Part shown: positions 1 to 8,827 of the stretch, piece by piece
How positions within the stretch are numbered: position 1 is the stretch's first letter
Layout of the letters: every line of letters begins with the position of its first letter
Origin: Sphingobacteriaceae bacterium
GTDB taxonomy: Bacteria; Bacteroidota; Bacteroidia; Sphingobacteriales; Sphingobacteriaceae
Length of the DNA: 64,000 nt
Direction of reading: 5' to 3'
Assembly (NCBI GenBank): GCA_947458875.1
Contig: CANGZD010000004.1
Coordinates: 62,001-126,000, forward strand
Notes under the pieces: generated by a model
What the model saw: only the letters and a program-made list of their open reading frames with translations
The model's database searches: none
Told to the model about the DNA's origin: nothing
Made by a program: the position numbers and the translations under genes

Positions 1-780
1 CAAATAAACTGCCGGTGCGGCAAAAAACAAACTATCAAATCGATCTAACAAACCACCATGACCCGGTAAAAGGCCTCCGGAATCTTTGGTGCCAAGGCTT
101 CTTTTTAACATCGATTCGGAAAGATCGCCATAGGTACCGGCCACGCTACAAATGAACGCCACAATGAGCCAATTTGTTGGATTTATTTCTTTAAAATAAT
201 TGCTGAGGAGAAATCCTGTCAATAAAGAAAATAACAAACCTCCGGCAAAACCCTCCCATGATTTTTTGGGAGAATGGCGTTCAAATAATCGGTGTTTGCC
301 AAATTTAACACCTATAACGTAGGCGCCCGAATCATTAGCCCAAATCAAGAGCAGCAAGCCCAAGGGTACTTGGTAGCTGTAATCACCCGAAAGAAAAGCG
401 AGCGCATAAAAAAAGCAAAAGGGCAGAACTACGTACACCGGACCAAAGACAGTGTAGGCAATATTTTGAAATGGCAACTCGCTTTTACGATAAAGCTCCT
501 GAAAATAAATGAAGAGGATGATCGGAAACAGGAGCAAGAGGTTGTTGGCTTCAAAACCCTCCTTCACGCTTGCGATTGCCATCAAATACACCATTAATCC
601 TAGAAATAAGCCAGCTCCCTTAGTAAGTTCACGTTTTTCCGATTCTAAAAGCCGGTAAAACTCTAAGAGACAAGCAGCGCTGAGCAACCAATAAAAAAAG
701 GTAAAAATTGCTGACCCAAAAAAGAAAGAAGACAGCATGATAGCGGCAAAAAAGAAAGCGGTTACAGCCCGTTTTTTCAT
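1..780 (-). CDS. cdsA: Phosphatidate cytidylyltransferase, C-terminus cut by window edge
   Basis: Makes CDP-diacylglycerol from phosphatidate and CTP, the branch point of membrane phospholipid synthesis, in the inner membrane. The reading frame starts at the ATG at 780 and is open to base 1, so the last residues are missing. It is very hydrophobic with several membrane segments, and near the end carries the family signature: SMLKRSLGTKDSGGLLPGHG followed by GLLDRFDS, holding the conserved Lys-Asp and the HGG..DR.D metal site. Its start codon overlaps the stop of the DUF2007 gene upstream (ATGA), so the two are translated from one transcript. The call is firm; only the end is unseen. Confidence 0.93.
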   Translation of the reverse strand, partial: MKKRAVTAFFFAAIMLSSFFFGSAIFTFFYWLLSAACLLEFYRLLESEKRELTKGAGLFLGLMVYLMAIASVKEGFEANNLLLLFPIILFIYFQELYRKSELPFQNIAYTVFGPVYVVLPFCFFYALAFLSGDYSYQVPLGLLLLIWANDSGAYVIGVKFGKHRLFERHSPKKSWEGFAGGLLFSLLTGFLLSNYFKEINPTNWLIVAFICSVAGTYGDLSESMLKRSLGTKDSGGLLPGHGGLLDRFDSLFFAAPAVYL

Positions 781-986
781 GTATTATTTAGTTGTTGATG
801 AATGAGGGTTTTTGCAGTAGTCCAATCGGCTTGGTGTACCAATATCGACACTTCTCCAAATTGATAAGAGGAGTCTTTCTGATTCAAAACAACCGCCTCA
901 ATTTGATTCGCCACTAAAACTTGCTTCAAGAGTTCTGCTTTGAATTGATCGTTACTACTATAAACTTTTTGCCAGCTCGGTTCCAT
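777..986 (-). CDS. Small DUF2007-type protein (putative signal-transducing protein)
   Basis: A 69-residue soluble protein with no signal peptide or membrane segment. The pattern of an N-terminal stretch ending in L-K-Q-V-L..N-Q-I-E-A-V-V-L-N, a central Y-Q-F-G-E-V and a C-terminal helix matches DUF2007, a small alpha-beta fold sometimes called GlnB-like; its biochemical role is not known. It sits between the CPBP protease gene (2-bp gap) and cdsA (4-bp overlap), so it belongs to that operon. Because DUF2007 proteins commonly lie beside membrane or stress genes, the context does not tell its job. Confidence 0.75.
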   Translation of the reverse strand: MEPSWQKVYSSNDQFKAELLKQVLVANQIEAVVLNQKDSSYQFGEVSILVHQADWTTAKTLIHQQLNNT

Positions 987-988
987 TG

Positions 989-1897
989 CTAATTTGTGTA
1001 AAGGATTGTTTTTTTTGCTTTGGCGTACTGGTAAAATATCAATAATCCGACAAATGTTAGTAACAAATTGATGAAATATAAATACAGCGGACCTTGGGGA
1101 GCACTTTCCAAAGCATCTGTCGAAAGCCCCTGTTGCTGATAGCTATAAGCTAGCACGATGATGCCGGCATTGTTCATAAAATGGGCCAGTATCGGTATCC
1201 ACAAGCTATTGCTCCACACCAGCAGGTAACCAAACATGCCGCCCAACAACATGCGGGGTAAAAACCCATAAAACTGTAAGTGGATGGCGCTGAAAATGAT
1301 GGCACTGATCCAAATCCCCCAATGGTAATTGTTGAATAAGCGGGTGAAGAGGGGTTGTATGCTGCCGCGGAATATCATTTCTTCGCCAAGTGCGGGTAAA
1401 AGGGCGAGCATTAACAGGTTAATTATCAGGTCGCCTATACCATTCATGGTGGTTAATTGTTTAACCAATTGTAGGGTTTCTTCTTCTTTTTGGCGCATCC
1501 AGTCTTCCAAAGTTTTCAAAAAATCTGGTAGTTGCATTTGTTTGTTCAACTGGATGACCCATTCGAGTGGTGCGGAAGAAGAAATGACAACCGCAATAGT
1601 TAAAATAAGATAAACAGGAAGGAGCCGGGTGTTGAGTTTTAAATATTGAGGGGCCGAAATCGAGGAAAACCGGGGGAAAAACCAAGCGGGTGCTATAAAC
1701 GTGCCAATGGAAAGACTGCTTTGTAAGATCCGTAAAAAACCAATATGATCTGGGTTGGAGATGTATTCGAAACCATAAATTAAACCAGCAATCATCACGC
1801 CCAACATCCCAAAAATGGCCGATCCGCCTATCATCAGCAAAATCAAAATAGCAAATAAATACAAAGGATGACGTTGTGGTGGCCTGATTTCAGACAT
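989..1897 (-). CDS. CPBP family intramembrane glutamic endopeptidase (CAAX-protease-like)
   Basis: A polytopic membrane protein of about 302 residues with the three motifs of the CPBP/Abi family in order: EEMIFRG (EExxxR), F-S-A-I-H (FxxxH) and H-F-M-N-N (HxxxN). These residues form the active site in Rce1-like proteases. The substrate is unknown; in bacteria the family is linked to peptide maturation or self-immunity. The frame can be extended to a TTG at 1936, but I prefer the ATG at 1897: a perfect TAnnTTTG promoter box lies at 1934-1941 on this strand, which would fall on the longer start. First gene of the operon running into DUF2007 and cdsA. Confidence 0.85.
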   Translation of the reverse strand: MSEIRPPQRHPLYLFAILILLMIGGSAIFGMLGVMIAGLIYGFEYISNPDHIGFLRILQSSLSIGTFIAPAWFFPRFSSISAPQYLKLNTRLLPVYLILTIAVVISSSAPLEWVIQLNKQMQLPDFLKTLEDWMRQKEEETLQLVKQLTTMNGIGDLIINLLMLALLPALGEEMIFRGSIQPLFTRLFNNYHWGIWISAIIFSAIHLQFYGFLPRMLLGGMFGYLLVWSNSLWIPILAHFMNNAGIIVLAYSYQQQGLSTDALESAPQGPLYLYFINLLLTFVGLLIFYQYAKAKKTILYTN

Positions 1898-1914
1898 GAT
1901 CTGTTGATATTTCT

Positions 1915-1922
1915 TAATTTTG
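1915..1922 (+). promoter_or_regulatory. Candidate -7 promoter box for dusB-apaG
   Basis: TAATTTTG matches the Bacteroidota -7 consensus TAnnTTTG. Transcription would start near 1929, giving a leader of about 30 bases before the dusB ATG at 1960. I see no good -33 TTTG at the usual distance. It is interleaved with the opposite-strand box at 1934-1941. Confidence 0.4.
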
Positions 1923-1933
1923 TCTATTGAAAA

Positions 1934-1941
1934 CAAAAATA
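1934..1941 (-). promoter_or_regulatory. Candidate -7 promoter box for the CPBP-DUF2007-cdsA operon
   Basis: On the minus strand the sequence reads TATTTTTG, a perfect TAnnTTTG. The start point would be near 1927, about 30 bases before the ATG at 1897. It overlaps the alternative TTG start at 1936, which argues against that longer start. Confidence 0.5.
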
Positions 1942-1959
1942 GCGAATTGATTTAGCTAA

Positions 1960-2952
1960 ATGTCGGTTAAGATTGGAAATATAGATTTAGGAGAATTTCC
2001 GCTGTTGTTGGCACCCATGGAAGATGTGAGCGATCCGCCATTTCGTTATGTGTGCAAGCAAAACGGCGTAGATATGATGTATACAGAGTTCATATCTTCC
2101 GAAGGGTTGATTAGGGATGCGGCTAAAAGCAAGCAAAAGCTCGACATCTTTGAATATGAACGGCCCATAGGTATACAGATCTTTGGGAGCCAAATCGAAA
2201 CCATGCGTGAAGCAACGGTAATTGCTTCGCAAGCCAATCCAGACCTAATTGACATAAACTATGGCTGCCCGGTAAAGAACGTAGCCTGCCGCGGTGCTGG
2301 TGCCAGTTTGTTACAGGATATTGATAAAATGGTGGCCATGACCAAGGCGGTGGTTGAGAGCACCCATCTGCCGGTTACTGTAAAAACGAGACTGGGTTGG
2401 GATGATCATACTAAAAATGTGTATGAAGTGGCCGAACGTTTGCAGGATGTGGGTATTAAGGCTTTGACCATTCACGGTAGAACCCGTGCACAAATGTATA
2501 AAGGTCAGGCCGACTGGACCTTAATCAAAGAGATTAAACGCAACCCAAGGATACAGATTCCGATTTTTGGAAATGGAGATGTGGATGGAGTAGAAAAAGC
2601 AGCCAATTGGCGTTTAGAATATGAAGTGGACGGGATTATGATTGGCAGAGCGGCCATTGGCTATCCATGGATTTTTAGAGAAATCAAACATTTTTTCAAA
2701 ACCGGTGAACAGCTTGCCGGACCAACAATAGAAGAGCGGGTATCAGTTTGCCGCACGCATCTTCAAAAATCAATTGAATGGAAAGGTGAAAAAACCGGTA
2801 TTTTTGAAATGCGCAGACATTATTCTAATTATTTTAAAGGAATTGCAAACTTTAAAGAATACCGAATGAAGCTGGTATCCTTAGAGAAAGTTTCCGATAT
2901 TGAAGAAGTGTTAGATGAGGTTGCTGCAAGCTTTGAAGATGTTTTGGCTTGA
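1960..2952 (+). CDS. dusB: tRNA-dihydrouridine synthase DusB
   Basis: Flavin enzyme that reduces specific uridines in the tRNA D-loop to dihydrouridine with NADPH. The 330-residue length is usual for DusB. The FMN-binding TIM barrel opens with LLAPMEDVSDPPFR, the catalytic cysteine lies in NYGCPVKNVACRGAGASLL, and the phosphate-binding part shows TVKTRLGW, HGRTRAQMYKG, IFGNGDV and GIMIGRAAIGYPWIF. The helical tRNA-binding domain follows. It is the first gene of a pair with apaG (24-bp gap). dusB is the best name; other Dus paralogs in this phylum are close, so the exact uridine is inferred. Confidence 0.95.
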   Translation: MSVKIGNIDLGEFPLLLAPMEDVSDPPFRYVCKQNGVDMMYTEFISSEGLIRDAAKSKQKLDIFEYERPIGIQIFGSQIETMREATVIASQANPDLIDINYGCPVKNVACRGAGASLLQDIDKMVAMTKAVVESTHLPVTVKTRLGWDDHTKNVYEVAERLQDVGIKALTIHGRTRAQMYKGQADWTLIKEIKRNPRIQIPIFGNGDVDGVEKAANWRLEYEVDGIMIGRAAIGYPWIFREIKHFFKTGEQLAGPTIEERVSVCRTHLQKSIEWKGEKTGIFEMRRHYSNYFKGIANFKEYRMKLVSLEKVSDIEEVLDEVAASFEDVLA

Positions 2953-2976
2953 TTTTGGCACACAAAAGGAACTGAA

Positions 2977-3363
2977 ATGGTGACTCAAATTACAGAAGGT
3001 GTAAAGGTTTCGGTCGAAACCGTTTATCAGTCGGAATATTCCAATCCGGCTCAGGAGCACTTTATGTTCGCTTATAAAATTACGATCGAGAACCTGAGCG
3101 ATTATACGGTTCAACTAATGCGCCGCCATTGGTATATTTTTGATTCAAACGGAACACTGAGAGAAGTTGAGGGTGAAGGAGTAGTTGGAGAACAGCCAGT
3201 AATTGAACCGGGTGAGAGCCATGAATATGTGTCGGGGTGTAATTTAAAAACCGATATGGGCAGTATGAAGGGGGCTTATCTGATGAGACGACTGATGGAT
3301 AACCAATCCATTCGGGTTAATATTCCCGAATTTCAGTTGATAGCACCCTATCGCCTTAATTAA
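2977..3363 (+). CDS. apaG: ApaG domain protein
   Basis: A 128-residue protein made of one ApaG/F-box-associated beta sandwich. Visible family features are the N-terminal G-V-K-V-S-V-E-T-V-Y, the core RRHWYIFDSNG, V-V-G-E-Q-P-V-I-E-P-G-E and the G-S-M-K-G-A-Y segment. In enterobacteria loss of ApaG alters cobalt and magnesium handling and diadenosine tetraphosphate levels, but its reaction is not established. It lies just after dusB and is followed immediately by an intrinsic terminator. The family call is firm; the function is not. Confidence 0.93.
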   Translation: MVTQITEGVKVSVETVYQSEYSNPAQEHFMFAYKITIENLSDYTVQLMRRHWYIFDSNGTLREVEGEGVVGEQPVIEPGESHEYVSGCNLKTDMGSMKGAYLMRRLMDNQSIRVNIPEFQLIAPYRLN

Positions 3364-3364
3364 A

Positions 3365-3390
3365 AAAAGCCCCCATTTCTGGAGGCTTTT
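3365..3390. terminator. Intrinsic terminator between apaG and the secreted protease
   Basis: Arms 3365-3374 (AAAAGCCCCC) and 3381-3390 (GGAGGCTTTT) pair over 10 bp with one mismatch and a six-base loop, followed by T's on the plus strand and preceded by A's. It can stop apaG rightward and the protease gene leftward. Confidence 0.8.
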
Positions 3391-3395
3391 TTAGC

Positions 3396-6300
3396 TTAGC
3401 GCTGGATCATTAATTTTTGACTATACATTTCTCGATCTCTTTTCAGGCTGATAAGATACAAGCCGGGAGGGTAGGCCGACACGTCTATTGAACGACCATC
3501 CCACGGTTTAAGCAATAAGCGCATACCATCGGAATTGTGAATCTCCAGTGTAAAATTATCCGCCGTTGTGCCTTTTAAGCTTAAATCTACCCAATTGCTG
3601 GCGGGGTTGGGGTAGATTGTAAGGTTGACCGATTCAATATTGAGCTGATCATCGGAAGGCGCTGGTTTTTCAGCTACAGGATCAGACATTTTCATGTAAT
3701 AACTATCTTTCTTCAGATTAACTAAAATATCTATACCGTTTTTAGAGAGAACAGGGTCACCGTTAAACTTTTCGTGACCGTTAATTCCATTTCCACATGG
3801 GGTTCCGCTAAGTAAAGCCCGGTTACCCAAATAAATATAGATCCTGATTTTACTCAATCCATCAATTGTTGAAGCCCCATTGGGTACTTTAAAATTTAAA
3901 AAGAAGTTTTTTTGCTGCAAATCATAAAGCGCATTAAAGCCCTCCTCCATTTCAAAATAACCGTCTCTGTTAAAGTCTATCCAAACAAAGCGCAAAATTT
4001 TGGATAAACAGCTGGGGTCAATCGTTGGGTCATCGCAACCCAGACCAACCGAATTGTCGTTTTTATCTTCTTTTGCCTGTTTCAAACCCGACTTCATTGA
4101 AAACATTTCGAATCCATAAGGATATTCTGTATCACAATTACCAGAAAACGTGTTGGTATAGGCCGCATCAGGATATAATTGCACCCCTGATTGGGGTAAG
4201 AGGCTAAATGCCAGTGAATAGCTTTGGCCGCCCTTCAGGGTAATTTGGCTCCAATCTACCTCATTTTGCTGCAGAGCAGGGTTGGCTTTTGCTATGGTGT
4301 CTTTTGTACATTCGAGAAGAGAGAGTTTTTTAAATGCAAGCCCCTGGAACTTTGGTTTAACCTTTTTAAAGTCATCTGAAGTCCAGTTTTGAATGGGGCA
4401 ATAATCCCCCACTTCTATCGTATAATCTTCCATGTATAATGGGGTTTTATTGGCTATTTGATCATAACAACCTTCCCAAATAGGATTTGCACTTAAAATT
4501 ACCCTCAGTATCGTTTTGGTGCCTTTAACTATGGGGGGTATGCTAATTAGCCCCTTAATTGAATTGCCTTGAGCGCTAAAAATGTTCTCTCCAGCTTCAA
4601 ATAGATCATTTCTATTAATATCCATCCATACGGTCCAATAGCATGTTGGGGGAAGTGTTTCATACGTTATAGCAGAAGCCTTTAGCATCAGCTCATACTC
4701 GTAATTGCTTTTGGTTGCAATGGTTAAATAGGTGTAATCTCTGTATCCACCCTGGAAGTCGTTGTTTTTTTCATTTTGAATATTGGCTAAACTGAATTTA
4801 CTGGCATAAAAAATGCTTTGATAATCTGCGGGTGGGGTACACGGGCTTAAGGTGGTCCATGTGGGCTCCAAGCCCACCGCTTTCCAGGCCTCATTAACCG
4901 AACTGGCTTCTGGTGAATTTTCGCCAAAAATTGCCTTTGCGGCCAAACTGGTTTGGAGTGCGAATTGGTAGAAATTTGTATAACGTCCCAAAAAATGGGT
5001 GGTAGTGAAGTAAATAAGGTCTGCGGCTTTATCCATGCCAATACCACTTACATTTACTGTAACCGATGGGTCGTTTTCGAGTGTTTTGGTTCCGCCTTCT
5101 GTTAGCAAAAAGTACCAGTGGGAAATAACAGTAGAGTTGACATGTTCATCGTCTGGATGTACATCCCAATAACTTCCTTTATAAAAATCGGGATAGTTTT
5201 TGGAATTGGGGTTTTGAGCATCTCTTATAATACTATACCCGGTTATATTTTGAAAATATTGCTGAAACTCATCGTTACCAGCAGTGGTTTTCCAGTCGTT
5301 ACCATTCAATGCATTGTACACTTGCTCGTCTATATCAAAATTTCCTTGGTAGGGGTTTTTTTTGAGGTGCTGATCTGCGAGTGTGTAGGCCCATATATCA
5401 CTCAAACCCTCGTTTAAAGAACCAGATTCATTGGGTCCAGCCAATAAACCAGACTCACTGACCGTTACGGCATGAGCATATTCGTGATAAACTGTTTCCA
5501 AATTGGGCGAAACTTTTATTTCGGGCTCAATCATTCCATCATCGTAGGTGAAAAACAGTGACTCTCCCCGATCGTAAAACGAGCCGACATTTTTTAGTTT
5601 GAGCACATAGGAGCTCAGCGGAGAATGCATATTATCATAACCCAATCGACTGTGTTTTGATAAAAAATAGCTGTAAGCATATTCTAATCCGTAATGTACC
5701 CTGGTGGCTATTTCATAGCCGCCCTCAAACGTTCTGAAATCACCTATTCCTCCAATATTAAACGGGCTGGCAAATTCTATTTTTGCGCCCGAAGGGTTAA
5801 ACGAATTATCAATGCTTTCCAGTCCAAGGGTATGAATTTTACCTGCAATGTCATTAAGATAAAAGTGTAATGCCTGGTTGTCATAAGAACCCACGGTGGT
5901 CCTTTGCACACCGTTTACTTTTACCCACAAATCTGCTGTTTGCAGGTTATTATTGACCGTAACCCTATTTGTGATTTTCGAATAAGAATCAGGTGTTTCG
6001 GTACCGTGGTCTTTGTTAAGTAATTGCTGGGTTTTAACCAAAGACCCATCGATGGCATTTACGAAAACCTCCTCTTTTTGAAAGGGATGAAGGGTAAAAA
6101 TTTCAAATTTGTAGGCGATACAAGCTTCATCGGGCAAGAAGACTAATTCGCCCTTTGGTAAATAGGATGCGGAAGGATCTTGGGTTCGATCTTTCAAGCT
6201 TTTTTCCATCTGTACATCCTGCCAGGCAAATTTTTTGTGGGTCCAGCTGGATATCACTTTACTCAAGGCCTGCCCTGAGGTAAGTTTTGTTCTCACCGAA

Positions 6301-6656
6301 TTTTCTTGTTTTATGGGCGTATAATCCTGTAAAACATAAACGGGCTTGCCCCGACGTTTCAAGACCCTTATTTCAGCTCCTTCCACCTTGATGCCCTTGT
6401 AGTGTAAATCATAAATTTCAGTCTCAAAAACCCCCGATTTGTCTTTTTTAATTTTCGACTTCACAAAAACCTGATCTTTATCCGGATGTAATAAACGGCT
6501 TAGTTGATCATCTGGGATTTCTCCGCCATTTTCAAAAGAAAGAACATTTTGAATTTTTTTAGACTTTTGAGGACGGGTCAACGGGTCTCCCACCCGCTGT
6601 CCACTGGCAGTCCATAGCCAGCCCATTGCCAAAAGGCATGTAAACATTTTTTTCAT
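3396..6656 (-). CDS. Secreted M4-like zinc metalloprotease with type IX secretion sorting domain
   Basis: A 1086-residue exported protease. Residues 1-19 form a signal peptide (MKKMFTCLLAMGWLWTASGQ). A thermolysin-type (FTP/PepSY) propeptide covers about 40-200. The catalytic domain has HEYAH at 391-395, with NESGSLNEGLSD placing the third zinc ligand at Glu416; spacing and flanks fit family M4 better than M36. About 600-1000 holds two beta-sandwich repeats with calcium-like D-x-N-x-D loops (WMDINRNDLFEAGE, WIDFNRDGYFEMEEG), resembling GEVED domains. The last ~75 residues (IYPNPASNWVDLSL to KLMIQR) are a type A sorting tail, so export across the outer membrane by the type IX system is expected. 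Monocistronic; 190 bp of AT-rich DNA lies upstream. Confidence 0.9.
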   Translation of the reverse strand: MKKMFTCLLAMGWLWTASGQRVGDPLTRPQKSKKIQNVLSFENGGEIPDDQLSRLLHPDKDQVFVKSKIKKDKSGVFETEIYDLHYKGIKVEGAEIRVLKRRGKPVYVLQDYTPIKQENSVRTKLTSGQALSKVISSWTHKKFAWQDVQMEKSLKDRTQDPSASYLPKGELVFLPDEACIAYKFEIFTLHPFQKEEVFVNAIDGSLVKTQQLLNKDHGTETPDSYSKITNRVTVNNNLQTADLWVKVNGVQRTTVGSYDNQALHFYLNDIAGKIHTLGLESIDNSFNPSGAKIEFASPFNIGGIGDFRTFEGGYEIATRVHYGLEYAYSYFLSKHSRLGYDNMHSPLSSYVLKLKNVGSFYDRGESLFFTYDDGMIEPEIKVSPNLETVYHEYAHAVTVSESGLLAGPNESGSLNEGLSDIWAYTLADQHLKKNPYQGNFDIDEQVYNALNGNDWKTTAGNDEFQQYFQNITGYSIIRDAQNPNSKNYPDFYKGSYWDVHPDDEHVNSTVISHWYFLLTEGGTKTLENDPSVTVNVSGIGMDKAADLIYFTTTHFLGRYTNFYQFALQTSLAAKAIFGENSPEASSVNEAWKAVGLEPTWTTLSPCTPPADYQSIFYASKFSLANIQNEKNNDFQGGYRDYTYLTIATKSNYEYELMLKASAITYETLPPTCYWTVWMDINRNDLFEAGENIFSAQGNSIKGLISIPPIVKGTKTILRVILSANPIWEGCYDQIANKTPLYMEDYTIEVGDYCPIQNWTSDDFKKVKPKFQGLAFKKLSLLECTKDTIAKANPALQQNEVDWSQITLKGGQSYSLAFSLLPQSGVQLYPDAAYTNTFSGNCDTEYPYGFEMFSMKSGLKQAKEDKNDNSVGLGCDDPTIDPSCLSKILRFVWIDFNRDGYFEMEEGFNALYDLQQKNFFLNFKVPNGASTIDGLSKIRIYIYLGNRALLSGTPCGNGINGHEKFNGDPVLSKNGIDILVNLKKDSYYMKMSDPVAEKPAPSDDQLNIESVNLTIYPNPASNWVDLSLKGTTADNFTLEIHNSDGMRLLLKPWDGRSIDVSAYPPGLYLISLKRDREMYSQKLMIQR

Positions 6657-6673
6657 ATTTGCGTTAATTTTAT

Positions 6674-6695
6674 AACCGAAAATTAACCGAAAATT
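6674..6695. repeat. Two tandem 11-bp repeats in the protease leader
   Basis: AACCGAAAATT occurs twice head to tail at 6674-6684 and 6685-6695, some 20-40 bases upstream of the protease ATG and inside its likely leader. It may be a protein or RNA site, or chance in AT-rich DNA. Confidence 0.6.
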
Positions 6696-6793
6696 AATTT
6701 TTGATTATAAAAAACTAACAAATATTAACATGAATTGTTTTATTTTTTCTTATAAATTAATTTATGACTCTGGAATAGCCTTATAAAACATAA

Positions 6794-6822
6794 AAGCCCC
6801 GAAAACTTCCGTTTCGGGGCTT
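6794..6822 (-). terminator. Intrinsic terminator after the YugP-like peptidase gene
   Basis: A perfect 11-bp inverted repeat, AAGCCCCGAAA at 6794-6804 and TTTCGGGGCTT at 6812-6822, with a seven-base loop. Read on the minus strand it is followed by a T-rich run, and it lies 25 bp after the stop of the gene at 6848. Confidence 0.85.
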
Positions 6823-6847
6823 GTGTCATTGAATAAATGCCAAGTTT

Positions 6848-7537
6848 TTAGTCGCGGCGGTTAAACAACATGCTGGCGTAATAAAGCAAAGTGGCCAAAG
6901 AACCCAATGCCGCTACCACATAGGTCATGGCGGCCCACCAAAGTGCATCTTTTGCCTGACCGTGTTCTTCGGTATTGCCGGCCATTACACCTCCATTCGT
7001 ATTTAACCAGGCCAAAGCCCGGTTACTGGCATCAAATTCTACCGGTAGGGTAATAAAGCTAAACAGGGTGACTAGCGCCAATGCTGCAACACCCACCGTT
7101 AGAACAATATAATTACCAGAAAAGGCCATCAACAGCACACCAATCATTAAAGTCCATTGTACCAGCGAGGAAGCAACGCTTACCACCGGCACCATAGAAG
7201 AGCGGAATTGCAACCAAGAATAGGCTTTAGCGTGTTGCACAGCATGGCCACATTCGTGAGCGGCCACCGCAGCGGCAGCCACACTCTTACCATGATAAAC
7301 TTCGGGGCTCAGGTTGACGGTTCTGTCTGCAGGATTATAATGATCGGTAAGTTGCCCTTCTACAGAGATGATTTTAACATCGGCTATGCCGTGATCGGAC
7401 AACATTTTTTCCGCAATATCTCTTCCGCTTAATCCGGAACTTAAACCAATTTCAGAGTAGGTTTTGAATTTACTTTTAAAACGCCACTGTACGATGAAAC
7501 TTACAATCGCCACGGCTATTAACAAGAATAATCCCAT
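6848..7537 (-). CDS. Membrane zinc metallopeptidase, YugP family
   Basis: A protein of about 229 residues of the Zn_peptidase_2 (YugP) family. It starts with a membrane segment (MGLFLLIAVAIVSFIVQW), has the zinc motif HECGH within AAVAAHECGHAVQH, and ends with three more hydrophobic segments. The active site is expected on the cytoplasmic face or in the membrane plane; substrates are unknown. The frame opens further to a TTG at 7582, but the ATG at 7537 gives the usual N-terminus with the membrane anchor. Divergent from the FAD oxidoreductase gene, with a small inverted repeat between them. Confidence 0.88.
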   Translation of the reverse strand: MGLFLLIAVAIVSFIVQWRFKSKFKTYSEIGLSSGLSGRDIAEKMLSDHGIADVKIISVEGQLTDHYNPADRTVNLSPEVYHGKSVAAAAVAAHECGHAVQHAKAYSWLQFRSSMVPVVSVASSLVQWTLMIGVLLMAFSGNYIVLTVGVAALALVTLFSFITLPVEFDASNRALAWLNTNGGVMAGNTEEHGQAKDALWWAAMTYVVAALGSLATLLYYASMLFNRRD

Positions 7538-7588
7538 AATTTTCTTTTTTATTGTTTGATAAATATAAAAAGCTTTAATCAAAAAGTA

Positions 7589-7607
7589 TTCCGCATTTAA
7601 AGCGGAA
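7589..7607. repeat. Inverted repeat in the divergent promoter region
   Basis: TTCCGC at 7589-7594 and GCGGAA at 7602-7607 form perfect six-base arms around a seven-base AT spacer. It sits between the peptidase and oxidoreductase starts, near imperfect -7 boxes for both (TATATTTA on the minus strand, TACCTTTA at 7617-7624 on the plus strand). It could be an operator; no partner regulator is encoded nearby. Confidence 0.4.
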
Positions 7608-7628
7608 AATGATTTTTACCTTTAAGAG

Positions 7629-8774
7629 ATGGAAAAATCGTTTTCTTTCTGGGAGCAGAAGAGTTTTCTTGAAAACTTTGATGTATTGGTGGTGGGTGGT
7701 GGATTGGTAGGTTTAATGGCAGCCTATCAGACCAAAAAGCAGAACCATCTACTCAAAGTGGGCGTATTAGAAGCTGGTTTTTTACCGAGTGGCGCCAGCA
7801 CAAAAAACGCGGGTTTTGCTTGTTTTGGAAGCATTTCGGAAATGTTGGATGAGCTAGAAAGCACCTCTGAAGAAGAATTGATGGGGGTAGTAGAGCTTCG
7901 CTGGCAAGGGTTGCGGTTACTGCGTGAAATTTTAGGTGATGATGCCATAGATTACTTACCCTATGGCGGTTTCGAGGTTTTTAAAAAGAGCGATCAGGAT
8001 TTTGCGGGAAAATGCCAGGAGCAGATCGGTCATTTTAACAGACTGCTGGCACCCATTACAGGCAGCACTGACATTTATGCCACTGTAGGACCAGTATTTA
8101 TTGGTGAACAGGGATTGGGTGATGTGCATTCGGTGATTCAAAACAAACTGGAGGGACAGTTGGATACCGGAAAAATGATGTTGAGTCTTCAGAGACTGGT
8201 GCAGGAAGAAGGTGTTTTACTTTTTACTAACTGCAAGGTAGAAGAAATAGAGGCCGGCAGCCCACATCATACCGTTCACACCAATCAGACCAAATTTATC
8301 ACTCGAAAAATCATTCTGGCAACCAATGCTTTTAGTAAATCGCTGTTTCCCGAATTAAACATCGTTCCCGGCAGGGGACAAGTGTTGGTAACCAGCCCAA
8401 TTCCGGGTCTGAAATTACGCGGGGCCTTTCATTATGACAGGGGTTATTACTATTTCCGAAATATTGGAGATCGCGTCCTAATTGGGGGTGGTAGGAACTT
8501 GGATTTTAAAGCTGAAGAAACCACCGAACAGGGGTTAACAAGCTTGGTACAAAACAAGCTCGAGGAATTGTTGTATGAGGTGGTTATGCCTGGACAAAAG
8601 CCAGAGATCGAGTACAGATGGAGTGGGATCATGGCCTTTGGCGATGAGTTAAAACCGCTCATCGGCGAAGTGGTACCGGGAGTTTACAGCGCCATTCGCT
8701 GCAACGGGATGGGGGTAGCCATGGGTAGCCAGATGGGTAAAAAGGTGGCCGAGCTGGTACTTTCTTCTTTATAA
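7629..8774 (+). CDS. FAD-dependent amino-acid oxidase/dehydrogenase family protein (DAO fold)
   Basis: A 381-residue soluble flavoprotein of the DAO family (glycine oxidase, sarcosine oxidase, gamma-glutamylputrescine oxidase). The dinucleotide fold is clear at the N-terminus (VVGGGLVGLMAAYQ), followed by the family stretch SGASTKNAGFACFG, which contacts the flavin. Near the C-terminus GIMAFGDELKPLIGEV and CNGMGVAMGSQMGKK complete the FAD site. The substrate cannot be named from sequence; oxidation of a secondary or primary amine is the usual chemistry. It stands alone, between a divergent peptidase and rmuC (53 bp downstream). Confidence 0.85.
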   Translation: MEKSFSFWEQKSFLENFDVLVVGGGLVGLMAAYQTKKQNHLLKVGVLEAGFLPSGASTKNAGFACFGSISEMLDELESTSEEELMGVVELRWQGLRLLREILGDDAIDYLPYGGFEVFKKSDQDFAGKCQEQIGHFNRLLAPITGSTDIYATVGPVFIGEQGLGDVHSVIQNKLEGQLDTGKMMLSLQRLVQEEGVLLFTNCKVEEIEAGSPHHTVHTNQTKFITRKIILATNAFSKSLFPELNIVPGRGQVLVTSPIPGLKLRGAFHYDRGYYYFRNIGDRVLIGGGRNLDFKAEETTEQGLTSLVQNKLEELLYEVVMPGQKPEIEYRWSGIMAFGDELKPLIGEVVPGVYSAIRCNGMGVAMGSQMGKKVAELVLSSL

Positions 8775-8827
8775 TTTACCGCTCTCGATGGCATATTTTA
8801 GTAATTTAGCCTTATAAACAGACAAAA

